From assembly GCF_014349155.1 (NCBI RefSeq), contig NZ_JACSIT010000141.1, positions 308,919-372,918 on the forward strand: a stretch of DNA of 64,000 nucleotides, given 5' to 3'. This document shows positions 33,690-42,505 of this stretch, in pieces; the stretch's first letter is position 1, and every line of letters begins with the position of its first letter. A program made the position numbers and the translations under genes. Below the pieces are notes generated by a model. It was not told the DNA's origin. It worked only from the letters and a program-made list of their open reading frames with translations, and ran no database searches. This DNA comes from Neolewinella lacunae (GTDB lineage Bacteria; Bacteroidota; Bacteroidia; Chitinophagales; Saprospiraceae).

Positions 33690-34501
33690 GGGGGAGGGAC
33701 TTGAGGGATGAAAAGGGCCTGCTGTTCCAGAAACCGGTTGGTGGTGGCCAGCAGCTGGCGGATGAAGCTTACCCCGGCATCGTCGGAATGTTGCACGCGG
33801 GCGGAGGCGGTGGCTCCTGCTTTCAGGGGTCTGGAAAAGCGTTGCCAGGTGCTTGCGAGGTCGGCGGGCAGGTACAGTTGCGCCCGGGGGAAGCTGGCGT
33901 GGAGGCGCAGGTATTCGTCCAGCCCCGTATAATCGTAATCGCCGAAGTGCAGCAGTTCCTCGCAGTTCAGCCCGTTGAAGGTGGTCTTGCCCAGGCGGCC
34001 GTAAGGGTGGACAAAGACCCACCCGGCCCCCAGCACCGCTTCGGCGTTCAGGAAGCTATCGAGGTTTTCCACGGTGCAGATCCGGCTGGCGGCCAGGTCG
34101 GGTTTCTGGCAGGCGAAGCAGCCAAATTGCCGGGTGAAACTCCCCAGGTCGAGCGTCTGCCCGTTGAGCTGTACGCTGCCTTCGCCGCGTAGCAGGACCA
34201 GCCCGGCGGAGGGGCGCTTGCCGGCTTTGCTATCCCGGTAGCGGTGGAGGTTGCCGGCCGCGTCGGCCTGGTGCAGCTGGTGCCGGCCGGGATAGCGGCT
34301 ATCGAGGTACTGGCCCAAGGCTGCTGCATCGACAACGCGGACAATGTACCCGCCGCCCCGCCCTTCCTCCCGGAGGATGGTGGCGGAGACCAGGGCGGCG
34401 TAGGCATTGCTCTTCCGTACCGTCCCCGGCACCTGCGACCGCGCCAGAAAACCTTCTTTTTCCAGCCGTTCAAAAAAGCGCAACTCAACTTCGTTCGGCA
34501 T
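33686..34501 (-). CDS. TOPRIM-type nuclease-like subunit (JetD/MksG-like)
   Basis: A 271-residue protein. The N-terminal part (MPNEVELRFFERLEKEGFL) looks like a winged helix. The C-terminal half has VENLDSFL (acidic residue), then a GAGWVFVHPYGRLG strand-turn and LLHFGDYDYTGLDEYLRL, which together resemble the TOPRIM metal-binding arrangement of JetD (DUF2220) proteins, the DNA-cleaving subunit of Wadjet. It overlaps the SMC gene by 17 nt and the kleisin-like gene by 4 nt. The family call is inferred from motif spacing and operon context. A dispersed repeat falls inside the N-terminal coding region. Confidence 0.65.
   Translation of the reverse strand: MPNEVELRFFERLEKEGFLARSQVPGTVRKSNAYAALVSATILREEGRGGGYIVRVVDAAALGQYLDSRYPGRHQLHQADAAGNLHRYRDSKAGKRPSAGLVLLRGEGSVQLNGQTLDLGSFTRQFGCFACQKPDLAASRICTVENLDSFLNAEAVLGAGWVFVHPYGRLGKTTFNGLNCEELLHFGDYDYTGLDEYLRLHASFPRAQLYLPADLASTWQRFSRPLKAGATASARVQHSDDAGVSFIRQLLATTNRFLEQQALFIPQVPPP
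34405..34446 (-). repeat. Dispersed bipartite repeat, copy 7 (short form, intragenic)
   Basis: Minus-strand core with two mismatches at 34429-34446, second box gagcaatg at 34405-34412, exactly 16 nt away. It lies in codons about 19-33 of the TOPRIM gene and encodes LARSQVPGTV. Confidence 0.7.
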
Positions 34502-37142
34502 CGATGTAGTGTTTGTTGCGGTCCACCACCAGCGAGCGGTCGGCCGCCCGGCTGATCATCACGTAACGATCGAAGCCCTCCACCATTTCGGGGGCGGCGA
34601 AGATGGGGTAGAAGTGGTTTTCGGCGCAGAAACGGACCAACTGCGGCCGGTTCTTTCCGTCAATGGTGGCGATTTCGTCGATAAACACGACTACGCGGTT
34701 TTCCGGCCCCAGCTCGGCCAACCGGCTGATGACGTGCATGACGATGATGAGCCGCAGCATGCGGTCGGTGCCGTCGCTTTCGATCTGTTTGCTCAGGTCG
34801 ACCGTTTTTTCCTTTCCGTTGACCGTCAGTTTGAGCTGGAGTGTGAAGAGGTCGCTGAAGAGGATGTCGCGCCCCTGTTCGATGTAGCGTTTGAGCACTT
34901 TCATGCCGCCGCCGTCGCGTTGGAAGAGGTTGCCGCCCAGGTCGAGGCCGCTGATTTTTTGCAGGTCGCTCCGCAGTTGATCGTTGTGGATGAGCTCAAT
35001 GCGCAGCTGCTCGATGTTGGAGATTTGGTGGTTGGCCAGGCTGCGGTTGAACTGCTTGGAGATGAATTCGCTGAACTTCTGGTACTCGTTCAACAGATCG
35101 GCGGCCGGGTTGGCGAAGCGGTGGCTGATGTTGTCCACGAGGCTCTGGATGGCGACAGCCTGGTCTTCCATCCCCGCAAATTCGCCGGTTACTTCTTCGA
35201 TGAAGGCCGCCTCGGAAGCCGTTTCGGAAAGGAGTTGGGTGCGCAGTTGGCGGAACTGGGTGTGGACCTGGTTGCCGAGCAAGCGTTGATCCTGGTAGCC
35301 TTTTTCGAGGGCGTTGAATACGCCGTCGAGGCCCCCGTCGGGCAGCGGGCGGGGGAGGTATTCGAAATTGGTGGTCTCGATCTGGAAGCCTTCCAACTTG
35401 CGCAGTTGGGCGTGGATTTTGTTCAGGTCCCGTTCCCGCGCCTCGTGCTGCCGTTGCAGGATTTGGAGGGCCTCCTGGGTTCGGCGCATGGTCTCGGCGT
35501 TCTGGCCGGCGTCTTTTTCGGCGGTGGCCAGTTCCGCTTCGGTATGCACGATGGTGCTGCGCAGTTCGGCGATGGCCGCAACAACCTCCGGCTCGCTTTT
35601 CCGGAGTTCGAGCTGCTTGCTCAGGTTGCGGAGCTGGGCTTCCTTTTGTTGCAGTTCGGCCTCTACGGCGGCGCGGTTTTGGGCGGTTTTCAGCAGGCGT
35701 TCGGTGCGCTGTCGGCTTTGTCGCAACTCCGCAATTTCCCGGTCGAGGGCTTCGGGCGAGGGAAGGTCGGGCAGCTCCAGGTTTTCGGGCAGTGCGAAGA
35801 CCCCGTCGAAAAGCCGGACGAGCCCTTCGGTACTGCTGATGGCCGTACGCAGGGCGGCGGCATCGGAGCGGGCGACGGTCTGGCTGAGGATGGCCGAGAG
35901 GCGACGGCGGTCCTGTTCGTCGGCGGCCAGGTGGAGGATGAGCCAGTTGCCGATGTTCTCCCGCTGCCCCTGCCGTTCCTGGAGCTGCCGGGCGTTGCGG
36001 CGGAGCTGGTCTTCGAGCTCGGCCACGGTGTGCGGGCTCTGCTTGAGTTCGCTGAGCTGGAGGCGGATGCTGTCGATGCCTTCCCGCAGGTTTTCCTCGC
36101 CGAGGCGCAGGAATTCCACGTCGGGCAGGGCGGCAATTTCGGCCAGTTGCTGTTCTTGTTTGGCGAGTTGCCCCAGGTGGAGGCCGAGGGTGGTGCGGGC
36201 GGCCCCGACGGCCTGGTTGGCCCGTTTCCACTCCCGTTCTGCGGTGTCGAGGAGGGCCTGGGTTTCCTGGAGGTCTTGCTCGTGTCGTCCTTTGCCCGCC
36301 TGAATGTCCGCCCGGATGCGGGTGGAATGGTGTTGAAAGTGCAGGGCCAGCAGGGCCAGCCGTTCTTCCCCCTCCTGCAGGCTGTGGTAGTTGTCCCGGA
36401 AGGTGGCGAATTCGCCTTCCACGCCGCGGAGGGTTTCCACGCGCGATTGGAGGCGGCGCAGGCGGTCTACGTCGGCCAGGTTGTTTTTGCCGTACTGGAG
36501 GGCGCTGTCTTCGCGATGATCGGCCAGCAGCAGGATTTCACGCAGGGCGGGCATATCGATCAGGCGGGTATCGATGAGGTAGCGGTAGAGCTTGCTGAAG
36601 CCCTCGGCGGCGCGGCCGTGGCCACTGGCTTTGAGCCAGACGGCCGCATCGTTGGCCCGGCCGGTGTGGTAGATGGTCTTGAAGATGTCGCGCTGGTTGC
36701 GCAGCTCTTCGAGTTTGATGCCGTCTTGCACCCACTTCTTTTTGAGCGCAATGAGTTTGCGGGGCTGCAGGCCGCCGTCGGGGGCGGTATCGAAGAACAG
36801 CTCGCGCTGGTAGCCGTGGTGGAGGCGGGCGTAGTTGGGGTTGCCCTCGCCGTCGCGCCACACGACGATGCAGTAGGTGCGGCCGCGCTTGCTGATTTCG
36901 AAGACGATGAAGCTGCCCTCGGCCTCCGGGAAGTAGTACTCCATCGTCGTCTTATCGGCGGCTTTGCGGCCCATGAAAGACATCCGCTTGCGGTTGATGA
37001 CGAAGAGGAAGTTGAGGGCGTAGATGAGCGACGACTTCCCAACGTTGTTGCCCCCCACGAGCTGCATGGCCTGCCCGTGGCGGAAGTCGAGTTCGGCCAA
37101 GTCGTAAGTGCAGGAGCGGATGAGGGTCAGCGTGGTCAGCAT
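34485..37142 (-). CDS. SMC-like ATPase (MksB/JetC-like)
   Basis: First gene of the operon, 885 residues. The N-terminal head half has Walker A GGNNVGKSS at residues 30-38. Long Glu/Arg/Gln/Ala-rich coiled coils fill about 250-650, with a central break. The C-terminal head half has VVVFIDEIATID (Walker B, about 822-833). It is shorter than typical MukB or JetC (above 1000), with a short hinge. Together with TOPRIM, kleisin-like and kite-like genes it should form a loop-extruding complex that recognises and cleaves small circular DNA, as Wadjet does. Function is inferred from architecture. Confidence 0.8.
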   Translation of the reverse strand: MLTTLTLIRSCTYDLAELDFRHGQAMQLVGGNNVGKSSLIYALNFLFVINRKRMSFMGRKAADKTTMEYYFPEAEGSFIVFEISKRGRTYCIVVWRDGEGNPNYARLHHGYQRELFFDTAPDGGLQPRKLIALKKKWVQDGIKLEELRNQRDIFKTIYHTGRANDAAVWLKASGHGRAAEGFSKLYRYLIDTRLIDMPALREILLLADHREDSALQYGKNNLADVDRLRRLQSRVETLRGVEGEFATFRDNYHSLQEGEERLALLALHFQHHSTRIRADIQAGKGRHEQDLQETQALLDTAEREWKRANQAVGAARTTLGLHLGQLAKQEQQLAEIAALPDVEFLRLGEENLREGIDSIRLQLSELKQSPHTVAELEDQLRRNARQLQERQGQRENIGNWLILHLAADEQDRRRLSAILSQTVARSDAAALRTAISSTEGLVRLFDGVFALPENLELPDLPSPEALDREIAELRQSRQRTERLLKTAQNRAAVEAELQQKEAQLRNLSKQLELRKSEPEVVAAIAELRSTIVHTEAELATAEKDAGQNAETMRRTQEALQILQRQHEARERDLNKIHAQLRKLEGFQIETTNFEYLPRPLPDGGLDGVFNALEKGYQDQRLLGNQVHTQFRQLRTQLLSETASEAAFIEEVTGEFAGMEDQAVAIQSLVDNISHRFANPAADLLNEYQKFSEFISKQFNRSLANHQISNIEQLRIELIHNDQLRSDLQKISGLDLGGNLFQRDGGGMKVLKRYIEQGRDILFSDLFTLQLKLTVNGKEKTVDLSKQIESDGTDRMLRLIIVMHVISRLAELGPENRVVVFIDEIATIDGKNRPQLVRFCAENHFYPIFAAPEMVEGFDRYVMISRAADRSLVVDRNKHYIDAERS

Positions 37143-37701
37143 GCAAAAAACCTGGTCTTACCGCTGGCAGTAGCGGGGGTGCAAGGTAGTCAGGAATGAA
37201 GAAATAGGGGGGCGAAGGAGGTGACTTTCGCTGCGCAGTATTTCCGCTGGGCGCGGCCGCAGGTGCAGGCACCAGGACGGAAGAGCAGGGGGAGGAGTCT
37301 CCCCCGCCGCATTCGCTACTCCGCCCAATAAGGAAAATCCGACGAAAGCGTCGGGCTTAATCCGACACAACCAAAGCGCCCTTTCAAGGAGGGTAAACGG
37401 TAGGTCGATTACTGGTCAGCAAGAGAAGAAAACGGACTGAATTTAGGTATTTAGCCACCGATTTTGACACCTTACCCATCCTCTCCACCCGGAATAATGA
37501 AGAGCTAAAAAGGGACTCATTTTATTTTTTAAAATGAATTATCGGGAGCTAATCCTCTGGTTTCAAGCGATTTATGTCCGTTTTTGGTTGGTGCTCCGGG
37601 TTCGTGGCGCAACGCTGCAAAATCCGGCGAGGACAAAAGCTCGTATGTAGGATACAGTTTGGTTCTCCAAATTGATTTTCTAACCCTCAAAAGACATTGT
37701 G
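37143..37701. other. Spacer between the SMC operon and the ferritin-like genes
   Basis: A 559-bp divergent intergenic region with no credible gene. It contains one exact copy of the dispersed repeat near the SMC operon start. A small AT-rich palindrome (tcatttta / taaaatga) lies at about 37518-37538. Confidence 0.5.
37249..37290 (+). repeat. Dispersed bipartite repeat, copy 8 (short form)
   Basis: Exact 18-bp core at 37249-37266 and gagcaggg at 37283-37290, 16 nt apart, about 110 bp upstream of the SMC operon. Confidence 0.85.
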
Positions 37702-38412
37702 ATGAATTATTCCTTTTTTAAGGTGAAAAACGACCGCGAGGTGGTCCGCAGCCGCCGCGTATTTCTACGAAAGTCGGGCCTTGGCCTGGCAGCTGCCGGA
37801 CTCCTGATTGCTGGTTGCGCCGATGACGATATGACGGGGCTTAACGGCGACGACGCGGTTGATCTCGGCAGCGGAGATTTCGGCGTGCTCAATTACGCTT
37901 ACGCGCTGGAGCAACTCGAAGCTGCGTTTTACGCACAGGTATTACAGGGCAGCTACTACGCTTCGGCCAACGCCGAAGAGCGGCAGATCATGGAAGACCT
38001 GGAAGCCCACGAACGGGCGCACCGTGAGTTCTTCGCCGCCGCCATCGCGACGGTAGGAACGCCCATCCCCGCTCTGGAAGTGGACTTCAGCAGCATCGAC
38101 TTCGGTAGCCGCTCAAGTGTGCTCAGTACGGCACAGGCCTTCGAGGATCTGGGTGTTTCGGCTTACAACGGTGCTGGCCGTCTGCTCCAGAACGCTGACT
38201 ACCTTCTGGTGGCCGGTAAGATCGTTTCTGTGGAAGCCCGCCACGCGGCGGCCATTCGCAGCATCAACGCGCCATCGGATCCAACGGCTTTTGCCAGTGA
38301 CATGATCATCGACGCCAACGGCCTTGACCTGGCCCGCACGCCGGCCGAGGTACTGTCCATCGCATCGGCCTTCATCGCCACGCCCATCAATGCCTCGAAC
38401 TTACCTGGCTGA
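37702..38412 (+). CDS. Tat-exported ferritin-like domain lipoprotein
   Basis: A 236-residue protein with a twin-arginine signal (SRRVFLRKSG, residues 17-26) and a lipobox-like LIAGC. A ferritin-like helical domain (Ferritin_2/DUF4439 type) follows. It shows YALEQLEAAFYAQVL, DLEAHERAHREFFAAAI, AQAFEDLGVSAYNGAG and IVSVEARHAAAIR, carrying Glu and His residues placed as in dimetal carboxylate proteins. Tat export suggests folding with metal in the cytoplasm. Function unknown, possibly oxidative or desiccation stress. A GTG three bases upstream (37699) is an alternative start. It has a paralogue 26 nt downstream. Confidence 0.85.
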   Translation: MNYSFFKVKNDREVVRSRRVFLRKSGLGLAAAGLLIAGCADDDMTGLNGDDAVDLGSGDFGVLNYAYALEQLEAAFYAQVLQGSYYASANAEERQIMEDLEAHERAHREFFAAAIATVGTPIPALEVDFSSIDFGSRSSVLSTAQAFEDLGVSAYNGAGRLLQNADYLLVAGKIVSVEARHAAAIRSINAPSDPTAFASDMIIDANGLDLARTPAEVLSIASAFIATPINASNLPG

Positions 38413-38438
38413 TCTCCTAATCCCAAAAGAAACAACCA

Positions 38439-39245
38439 ATGAAAATTCCAACCGCACTCCAAGGGCTGCACGACTTATCGACCGCCCCCGAACAACAGGT
38501 TCCCCTCACGAGCCGCCGCCAGGCTTTTACCGACCTCACTTCTCTGGTAGGTAAGCTCGCCACCATCGGTCTGCCACTCGGCGCCGCGCTGGCCGCTCCG
38601 GCCGGGCTGCGTGCCCAGTCGGGCAGCGTCTCCGTTACGGATGTCCTCAACTTCGCCCTCACGCTCGAATACCTCGAAGCAGAGTTTTACGAAATGGGCC
38701 TCAGCGCTTCCGGTTTGCTTACTGGCGACGTACGCACGACCATTGCCCAGATCTCCAAGCACGAAACCGCCCACGTTGCCTTCCTCCAGGCCGCCATTTC
38801 CGGAGCCGGCGGAACGCCCGTGACGTCACCTACTTTCGACTTCACCGCCGGTGGGGCTTTTGCTGACGTATTCTCCAACCCCCAGACTTTCCTGGCGGTA
38901 GCCCAGGCCTTTGAAGATACGGGCGTCCGCGCCTACAAAGGCCAGGCGGGTAACCTGCTCGGCGCCGGAGATGTACTGACCGCAGCGCTGCAGATTCACT
39001 CCGTCGAGGCCCGCCATGCTTCCGAGGTTCGCCGCATCCGGGGCTCCAAAGGCTGGATTACCGGTAGTGTCAACACTTCGGCCCCGGCCGCCAGTGCCGT
39101 CTACGCCGGAGAAGACAACGTGACCCACCTCGGCGTAAACGCCACCACGGTTACCACCGTAACCATGGACGAACTGACGCAGGCCTACGATGAGCCCCTG
39201 ACGATGTCTGCCGTGCTCGATATTGCCGGCCTCTTCATCGTCTAA
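38439..39245 (+). CDS. Tat-exported ferritin-like domain protein, second copy
   Basis: A 268-residue protein with a late twin-arginine motif (TSRRQAF, residues about 24-30), a hydrophobic segment and AGLRAQ cleavage-like site. The ferritin-like helical domain follows: FALTLEYLEAEFYEMGL, ISKHETAHVAFLQAAI, AQAFEDTGVRAYKGQAG, IHSVEARHASEVRRIRG. Conserved Glu and His positions match the first copy, but sequence identity is moderate. The C-terminal extension is longer. The two genes are separated by 26 nt and precede a strong terminator, so they form an operon and may work as a pair in the periplasm. Confidence 0.85.
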   Translation: MKIPTALQGLHDLSTAPEQQVPLTSRRQAFTDLTSLVGKLATIGLPLGAALAAPAGLRAQSGSVSVTDVLNFALTLEYLEAEFYEMGLSASGLLTGDVRTTIAQISKHETAHVAFLQAAISGAGGTPVTSPTFDFTAGGAFADVFSNPQTFLAVAQAFEDTGVRAYKGQAGNLLGAGDVLTAALQIHSVEARHASEVRRIRGSKGWITGSVNTSAPAASAVYAGEDNVTHLGVNATTVTTVTMDELTQAYDEPLTMSAVLDIAGLFIV

Positions 39246-39282
39246 GCGCCAGGCAAATTCCATTAAGCATAATATTGCACGT

Positions 39283-39326
39283 ATGCCGCCCCGGTCTTTG
39301 GACTGGGGCGGCATTTTGGTTTTTTG
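39283..39326 (+). terminator. Rho-independent terminator after the ferritin-like pair
   Basis: A perfect 10-bp stem (atgccgcccc / ggggcggcat) with a 12-nt loop, followed by ttttggtttttt, 37 nt after the stop codon. Confidence 0.9.
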
Positions 39327-39340
39327 GGCCAACGCCCCCA

Positions 39341-39358
39341 GCACCTGCGGCCGCGCCC
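39341..39358 (-). repeat. Dispersed repeat core, copy 9 (left arm of an inverted pair)
   Basis: Exact 18-bp core on the minus strand. No second box is seen. Paired in inverted orientation with copy 10 across a 20-nt loop. Confidence 0.8.
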
Positions 39359-39378
39359 AAAATGGCTTGGTAGGAAGT

Positions 39379-39396
39379 GGGGCGCGGGCGCGGGTG
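39379..39396 (+). repeat. Dispersed repeat core, copy 10 (degenerate right arm)
   Basis: gggcgcgggcgcgggtgc, two mismatches to the core, inverted relative to copy 9, between the terminator and the SNF2 helicase gene. Confidence 0.65.
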
Positions 39397-39497
39397 CAAA
39401 GTTTTGTCTTGAGGAAGGGAGGGGAGGGCGAGGCGAGTAATCCCAGCGGCGCAGAAAGGGATGTGAAATTGAAAAGAGTCTTCTTTATCTTTCCCGC

Positions 39498-42380
39498 ATG
39501 TTGACTCCTTACCAGGCCCAATATTACGCCCTTCAATTATCCCGCCGCACTCCTGCTAACTCCCTTGAAAAGTTCGCGGCTACCCTCGTTGATGCGCAAG
39601 TTGACCTAAACCCCCACCAAGTGGAAGCGGCCCTGTTTGCTTTCCGTTCACCGCTCTCCAGAGGTGCAATGCTCGCTGACGAAGTGGGGCTTGGCAAAAC
39701 CATCGAAGCTGGCCTCGTCATCTCGCAAAAGTGGGCCGAGCAGAAAAGGCGCATGCTCATCATCGCTCCATCTTCTTTGCGCAAACAGTGGAGCCAAGAG
39801 TTGGCCGATAAGTTTTTTCTGCCTTCAGTAGTAATCGAAAAAAAACTATTTGATCAAGAGATCAAAAAGGGCAACCACAATCCTTTCCACCAAGACGGGA
39901 AGATTGTCATTTGCTCCTACCACTTTGCCCGCAGCAAGGAGGACCATCTAAGCCAAACGCAATGGGATTTAGCAATTCTTGACGAAGCCCACAAACTGCG
40001 TAACGTTTATCGATCGGATAACCAGATTGGCACCAGCGTTCGCGCCAGTTTACGCAACGTACCCAAGATTTTGCTCACCGCCACCCCCCTCCAAAATTCT
40101 CTTTTGGAGCTCTATGGTATGGTCAGTATCATCGACGAGCAAATTTTTGGCGATCTGGCCAGCTTCCGGGACCGGTACGGTCGGCTCGATGATGCGGCAT
40201 TTGCCGAGCTTCAGCAACGTCTGCGCCCCGTCTGTAAGCGAACCCTGCGGCGGGATGTGCTGGAGTACATCAAGTATACCCACCGGAAACCCTTGCTCCA
40301 GACCTATGAACCATACCCTGACGAACAAGAATTGTACGACCTGGTTTCCGATTACCTTCAATCCGAAAACCTCTACGCATTGCCCGCGAGCCAGCGTAGT
40401 TTGATGACGCTCATCCTGCGGAAATTGCTTGCCTCCTCCAGCTACGCCATTTCAGGGACCTTGACCCGGTTGACTAAGAAAATGGAGTTGATGCTTCAGT
40501 TTGGCGGTGTTGCCAGTACCAATGAATTGGCCGACGATTACGAGGCACTTGAAGATACGGCTGAAGAATGGGGGGGAGAAGATGTTGGGCCGTCTTCACA
40601 ATTCAATGAATTGGAAGCAGAGCAAATTCGGGCAGAGCACCATTTCCTTCAACGGGCCGAAAACTTAGCGCTCAGCATCCAACGAAATGCTAAAGGCGAA
40701 GCGCTACTCAAAGCACTGGAAACCGGTTTTGCCGCTATGGCCGAGCAAGGGGCGAACCGCAAGGCCATAATCTTCACCGAAAGCCGCCGCACCCAGGAGT
40801 ACCTTCAAGATCTGCTGCAAAACAATGGCTATTCGGACGAGGTAGTGATCTTCAACGGCGATAATAATACTCCTGCCGCCAAAAAGATTTACCAAGACTA
40901 CCTCGCTAAGCACCGAGGAACGGACCGCATCTCTGGCGCTACATCAGCCGATCAACGCGCCGCTCTAGTTGATCACTTTCGTGATACGGCCTCCATCATG
41001 GTTGCTACGGAAGCAGCGGCGGAAGGCATCAACCTCCAGTTTTGCTCTTTACTGGTTAACTATGATTTGCCTTGGAACCCCCAGCGGATTGAGCAGCGCA
41101 TCGGCCGCTGTCATCGCTACGGACAGAAGCACGATGTTGTAGTGGTCAATTTTTTGAACGAAAATAACGCCGCAGATCGGCGCGTATTTGAATTACTCAA
41201 TTCCAAGTTCCACCTGTTCAGCGGTGTGTTTGGGGCCAGTGACGAAGTTTTAGGCAGTATTGAAAGTGGTGTGGACATCGAGAAGCGCATCGCTGCCATC
41301 TACCAAACCTGCCGGACCGAAGAAGAAATTCAGGCTGCCTTCGATACCCTTCAGCAGGAAATGGAAGTGCAAATCGCTTCTCAGATAAATAAGACGAAGC
41401 AACAGTTGCTCGATCATTTTGATGCAGAAGTACACGAAAAACTGCGCATTAGCCTTGATGAAAGCCGTACTTACCTCAATACGTGGCAAAACTGGCTTTG
41501 GCAGCTTACCCGGTTTGCATTGGCGGATTGTGCCACCTTTGCTGATGGCGGTGCTTATGAATTCTCGTTGCTGCGCAATCCTTTTCATGGACAAGATATC
41601 CCTACGGGTCGTTACTGCCTCGGCCAAGGGAATAGTTCCGCCTACCAATACCGTATTGGTCATCCACTCGCCCAGGCCCTGATCGGATTGGCTGCGGCTT
41701 ATGAGGGGCATCCAACTCCCGATGGAGCGGTCCATCCAGTCACCTTAAAATTTGATTATACGAAGGTTCCCCAAAAGGTCAGCATCCTGGAGCCGCTAAT
41801 CGGCCAGGCGGGCATCCTTCAGCTTAGCCGCCTGAGCATTCACTCTTTTGAACGGGAAGATTACCTGCGCCTTTTTGCGGTTACTGACCAGGGGGTAATC
41901 CTGACGCAGGAGCAATGCGAGCGCCTATTTTCCTTGCCCGCAGTGATCGACGAAGATTTTTTGGCGCGGCCGCAGGTGCAAGGAAAGACGTTGGAGCAAG
42001 GATTCCGCACATGGAAAAGTGACCTGCTAGACGAAAATTTAGCCAGGAATGGTACTTTCTTCGATGAGGAAATGACCAAACTCGAGCATTGGGCGGATGA
42101 TCAGAAGAATGCCCTAGAACTCCATCTCCGGAACGTAGAGCAGGAAATAAAGGCCCGAAGAACAACGGCGCGCAAACTAGTCGTCCTCCAAGAAAAATTG
42201 GACGAACAGCGGGCCATCAAAAAATTGGAGACAGAACGCAACCAACTTCGGGCGCGGCTCTTTCAGGCCCAAGACGAGATCGACGAACGGAAAGAAGAGT
42301 TGCTTTCCACCGTGGAGGAGCGGATGCAGCAGGGGGTGGAGGAAGAGACGGTTTTTTTGGTGGGGTGGGAACTACACTGA
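39498..42380 (+). CDS. SNF2/RapA-type helicase
   Basis: A 960-residue superfamily 2 ATPase. Motifs: ADEVGLGKTIEAG (Walker A, residues 64-68), LAILDEAHKLRN (DEAH, about 160), LLTATPLQN (motif III), then the second RecA domain with AIIFTESRRTQEYL, ATEAAAEGINLQF and QRIEQRIGRCHRYGQ (motif VI, about 535). The long C-terminal region ends in a coiled coil. SNF2 proteins remodel or translocate on DNA and are common in defence loci, including DISARM, but no other DISARM component is nearby. A dispersed-repeat copy lies in frame at residues about 821-835. It begins at ATG 39498. Confidence 0.88.
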   Translation: MLTPYQAQYYALQLSRRTPANSLEKFAATLVDAQVDLNPHQVEAALFAFRSPLSRGAMLADEVGLGKTIEAGLVISQKWAEQKRRMLIIAPSSLRKQWSQELADKFFLPSVVIEKKLFDQEIKKGNHNPFHQDGKIVICSYHFARSKEDHLSQTQWDLAILDEAHKLRNVYRSDNQIGTSVRASLRNVPKILLTATPLQNSLLELYGMVSIIDEQIFGDLASFRDRYGRLDDAAFAELQQRLRPVCKRTLRRDVLEYIKYTHRKPLLQTYEPYPDEQELYDLVSDYLQSENLYALPASQRSLMTLILRKLLASSSYAISGTLTRLTKKMELMLQFGGVASTNELADDYEALEDTAEEWGGEDVGPSSQFNELEAEQIRAEHHFLQRAENLALSIQRNAKGEALLKALETGFAAMAEQGANRKAIIFTESRRTQEYLQDLLQNNGYSDEVVIFNGDNNTPAAKKIYQDYLAKHRGTDRISGATSADQRAALVDHFRDTASIMVATEAAAEGINLQFCSLLVNYDLPWNPQRIEQRIGRCHRYGQKHDVVVVNFLNENNAADRRVFELLNSKFHLFSGVFGASDEVLGSIESGVDIEKRIAAIYQTCRTEEEIQAAFDTLQQEMEVQIASQINKTKQQLLDHFDAEVHEKLRISLDESRTYLNTWQNWLWQLTRFALADCATFADGGAYEFSLLRNPFHGQDIPTGRYCLGQGNSSAYQYRIGHPLAQALIGLAAAYEGHPTPDGAVHPVTLKFDYTKVPQKVSILEPLIGQAGILQLSRLSIHSFEREDYLRLFAVTDQGVILTQEQCERLFSLPAVIDEDFLARPQVQGKTLEQGFRTWKSDLLDENLARNGTFFDEEMTKLEHWADDQKNALELHLRNVEQEIKARRTTARKLVVLQEKLDEQRAIKKLETERNQLRARLFQAQDEIDERKEELLSTVEERMQQGVEEETVFLVGWELH
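41962..42001 (+). repeat. Dispersed bipartite repeat, copy 11 (short form, intragenic)
   Basis: Core matching 17 of 18 bases at 41962-41979, gagcaagg at 41994-42001, 14 nt apart, inside the SNF2 helicase gene, encoding ARPQVQGKTLEQG. Confidence 0.8.
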
Positions 42381-42505
42381 TTGCAAGTCGCAAGACTATT
42401 GATGAGGCACGGTTTTATTTTCAGGCATGGGGTGGCACACGCGACGAAGGAACGCTAATTTGCGCACTGTTCATCCCATTGTGAAAATTTATACCCACTC
42501 CAACG

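Noticed and set aside
39498-42380. DISARM locus
   Set aside because: The SNF2 protein resembles DrmD in general, but none of DrmA, DrmB, DrmC or a DISARM methylase is adjacent.
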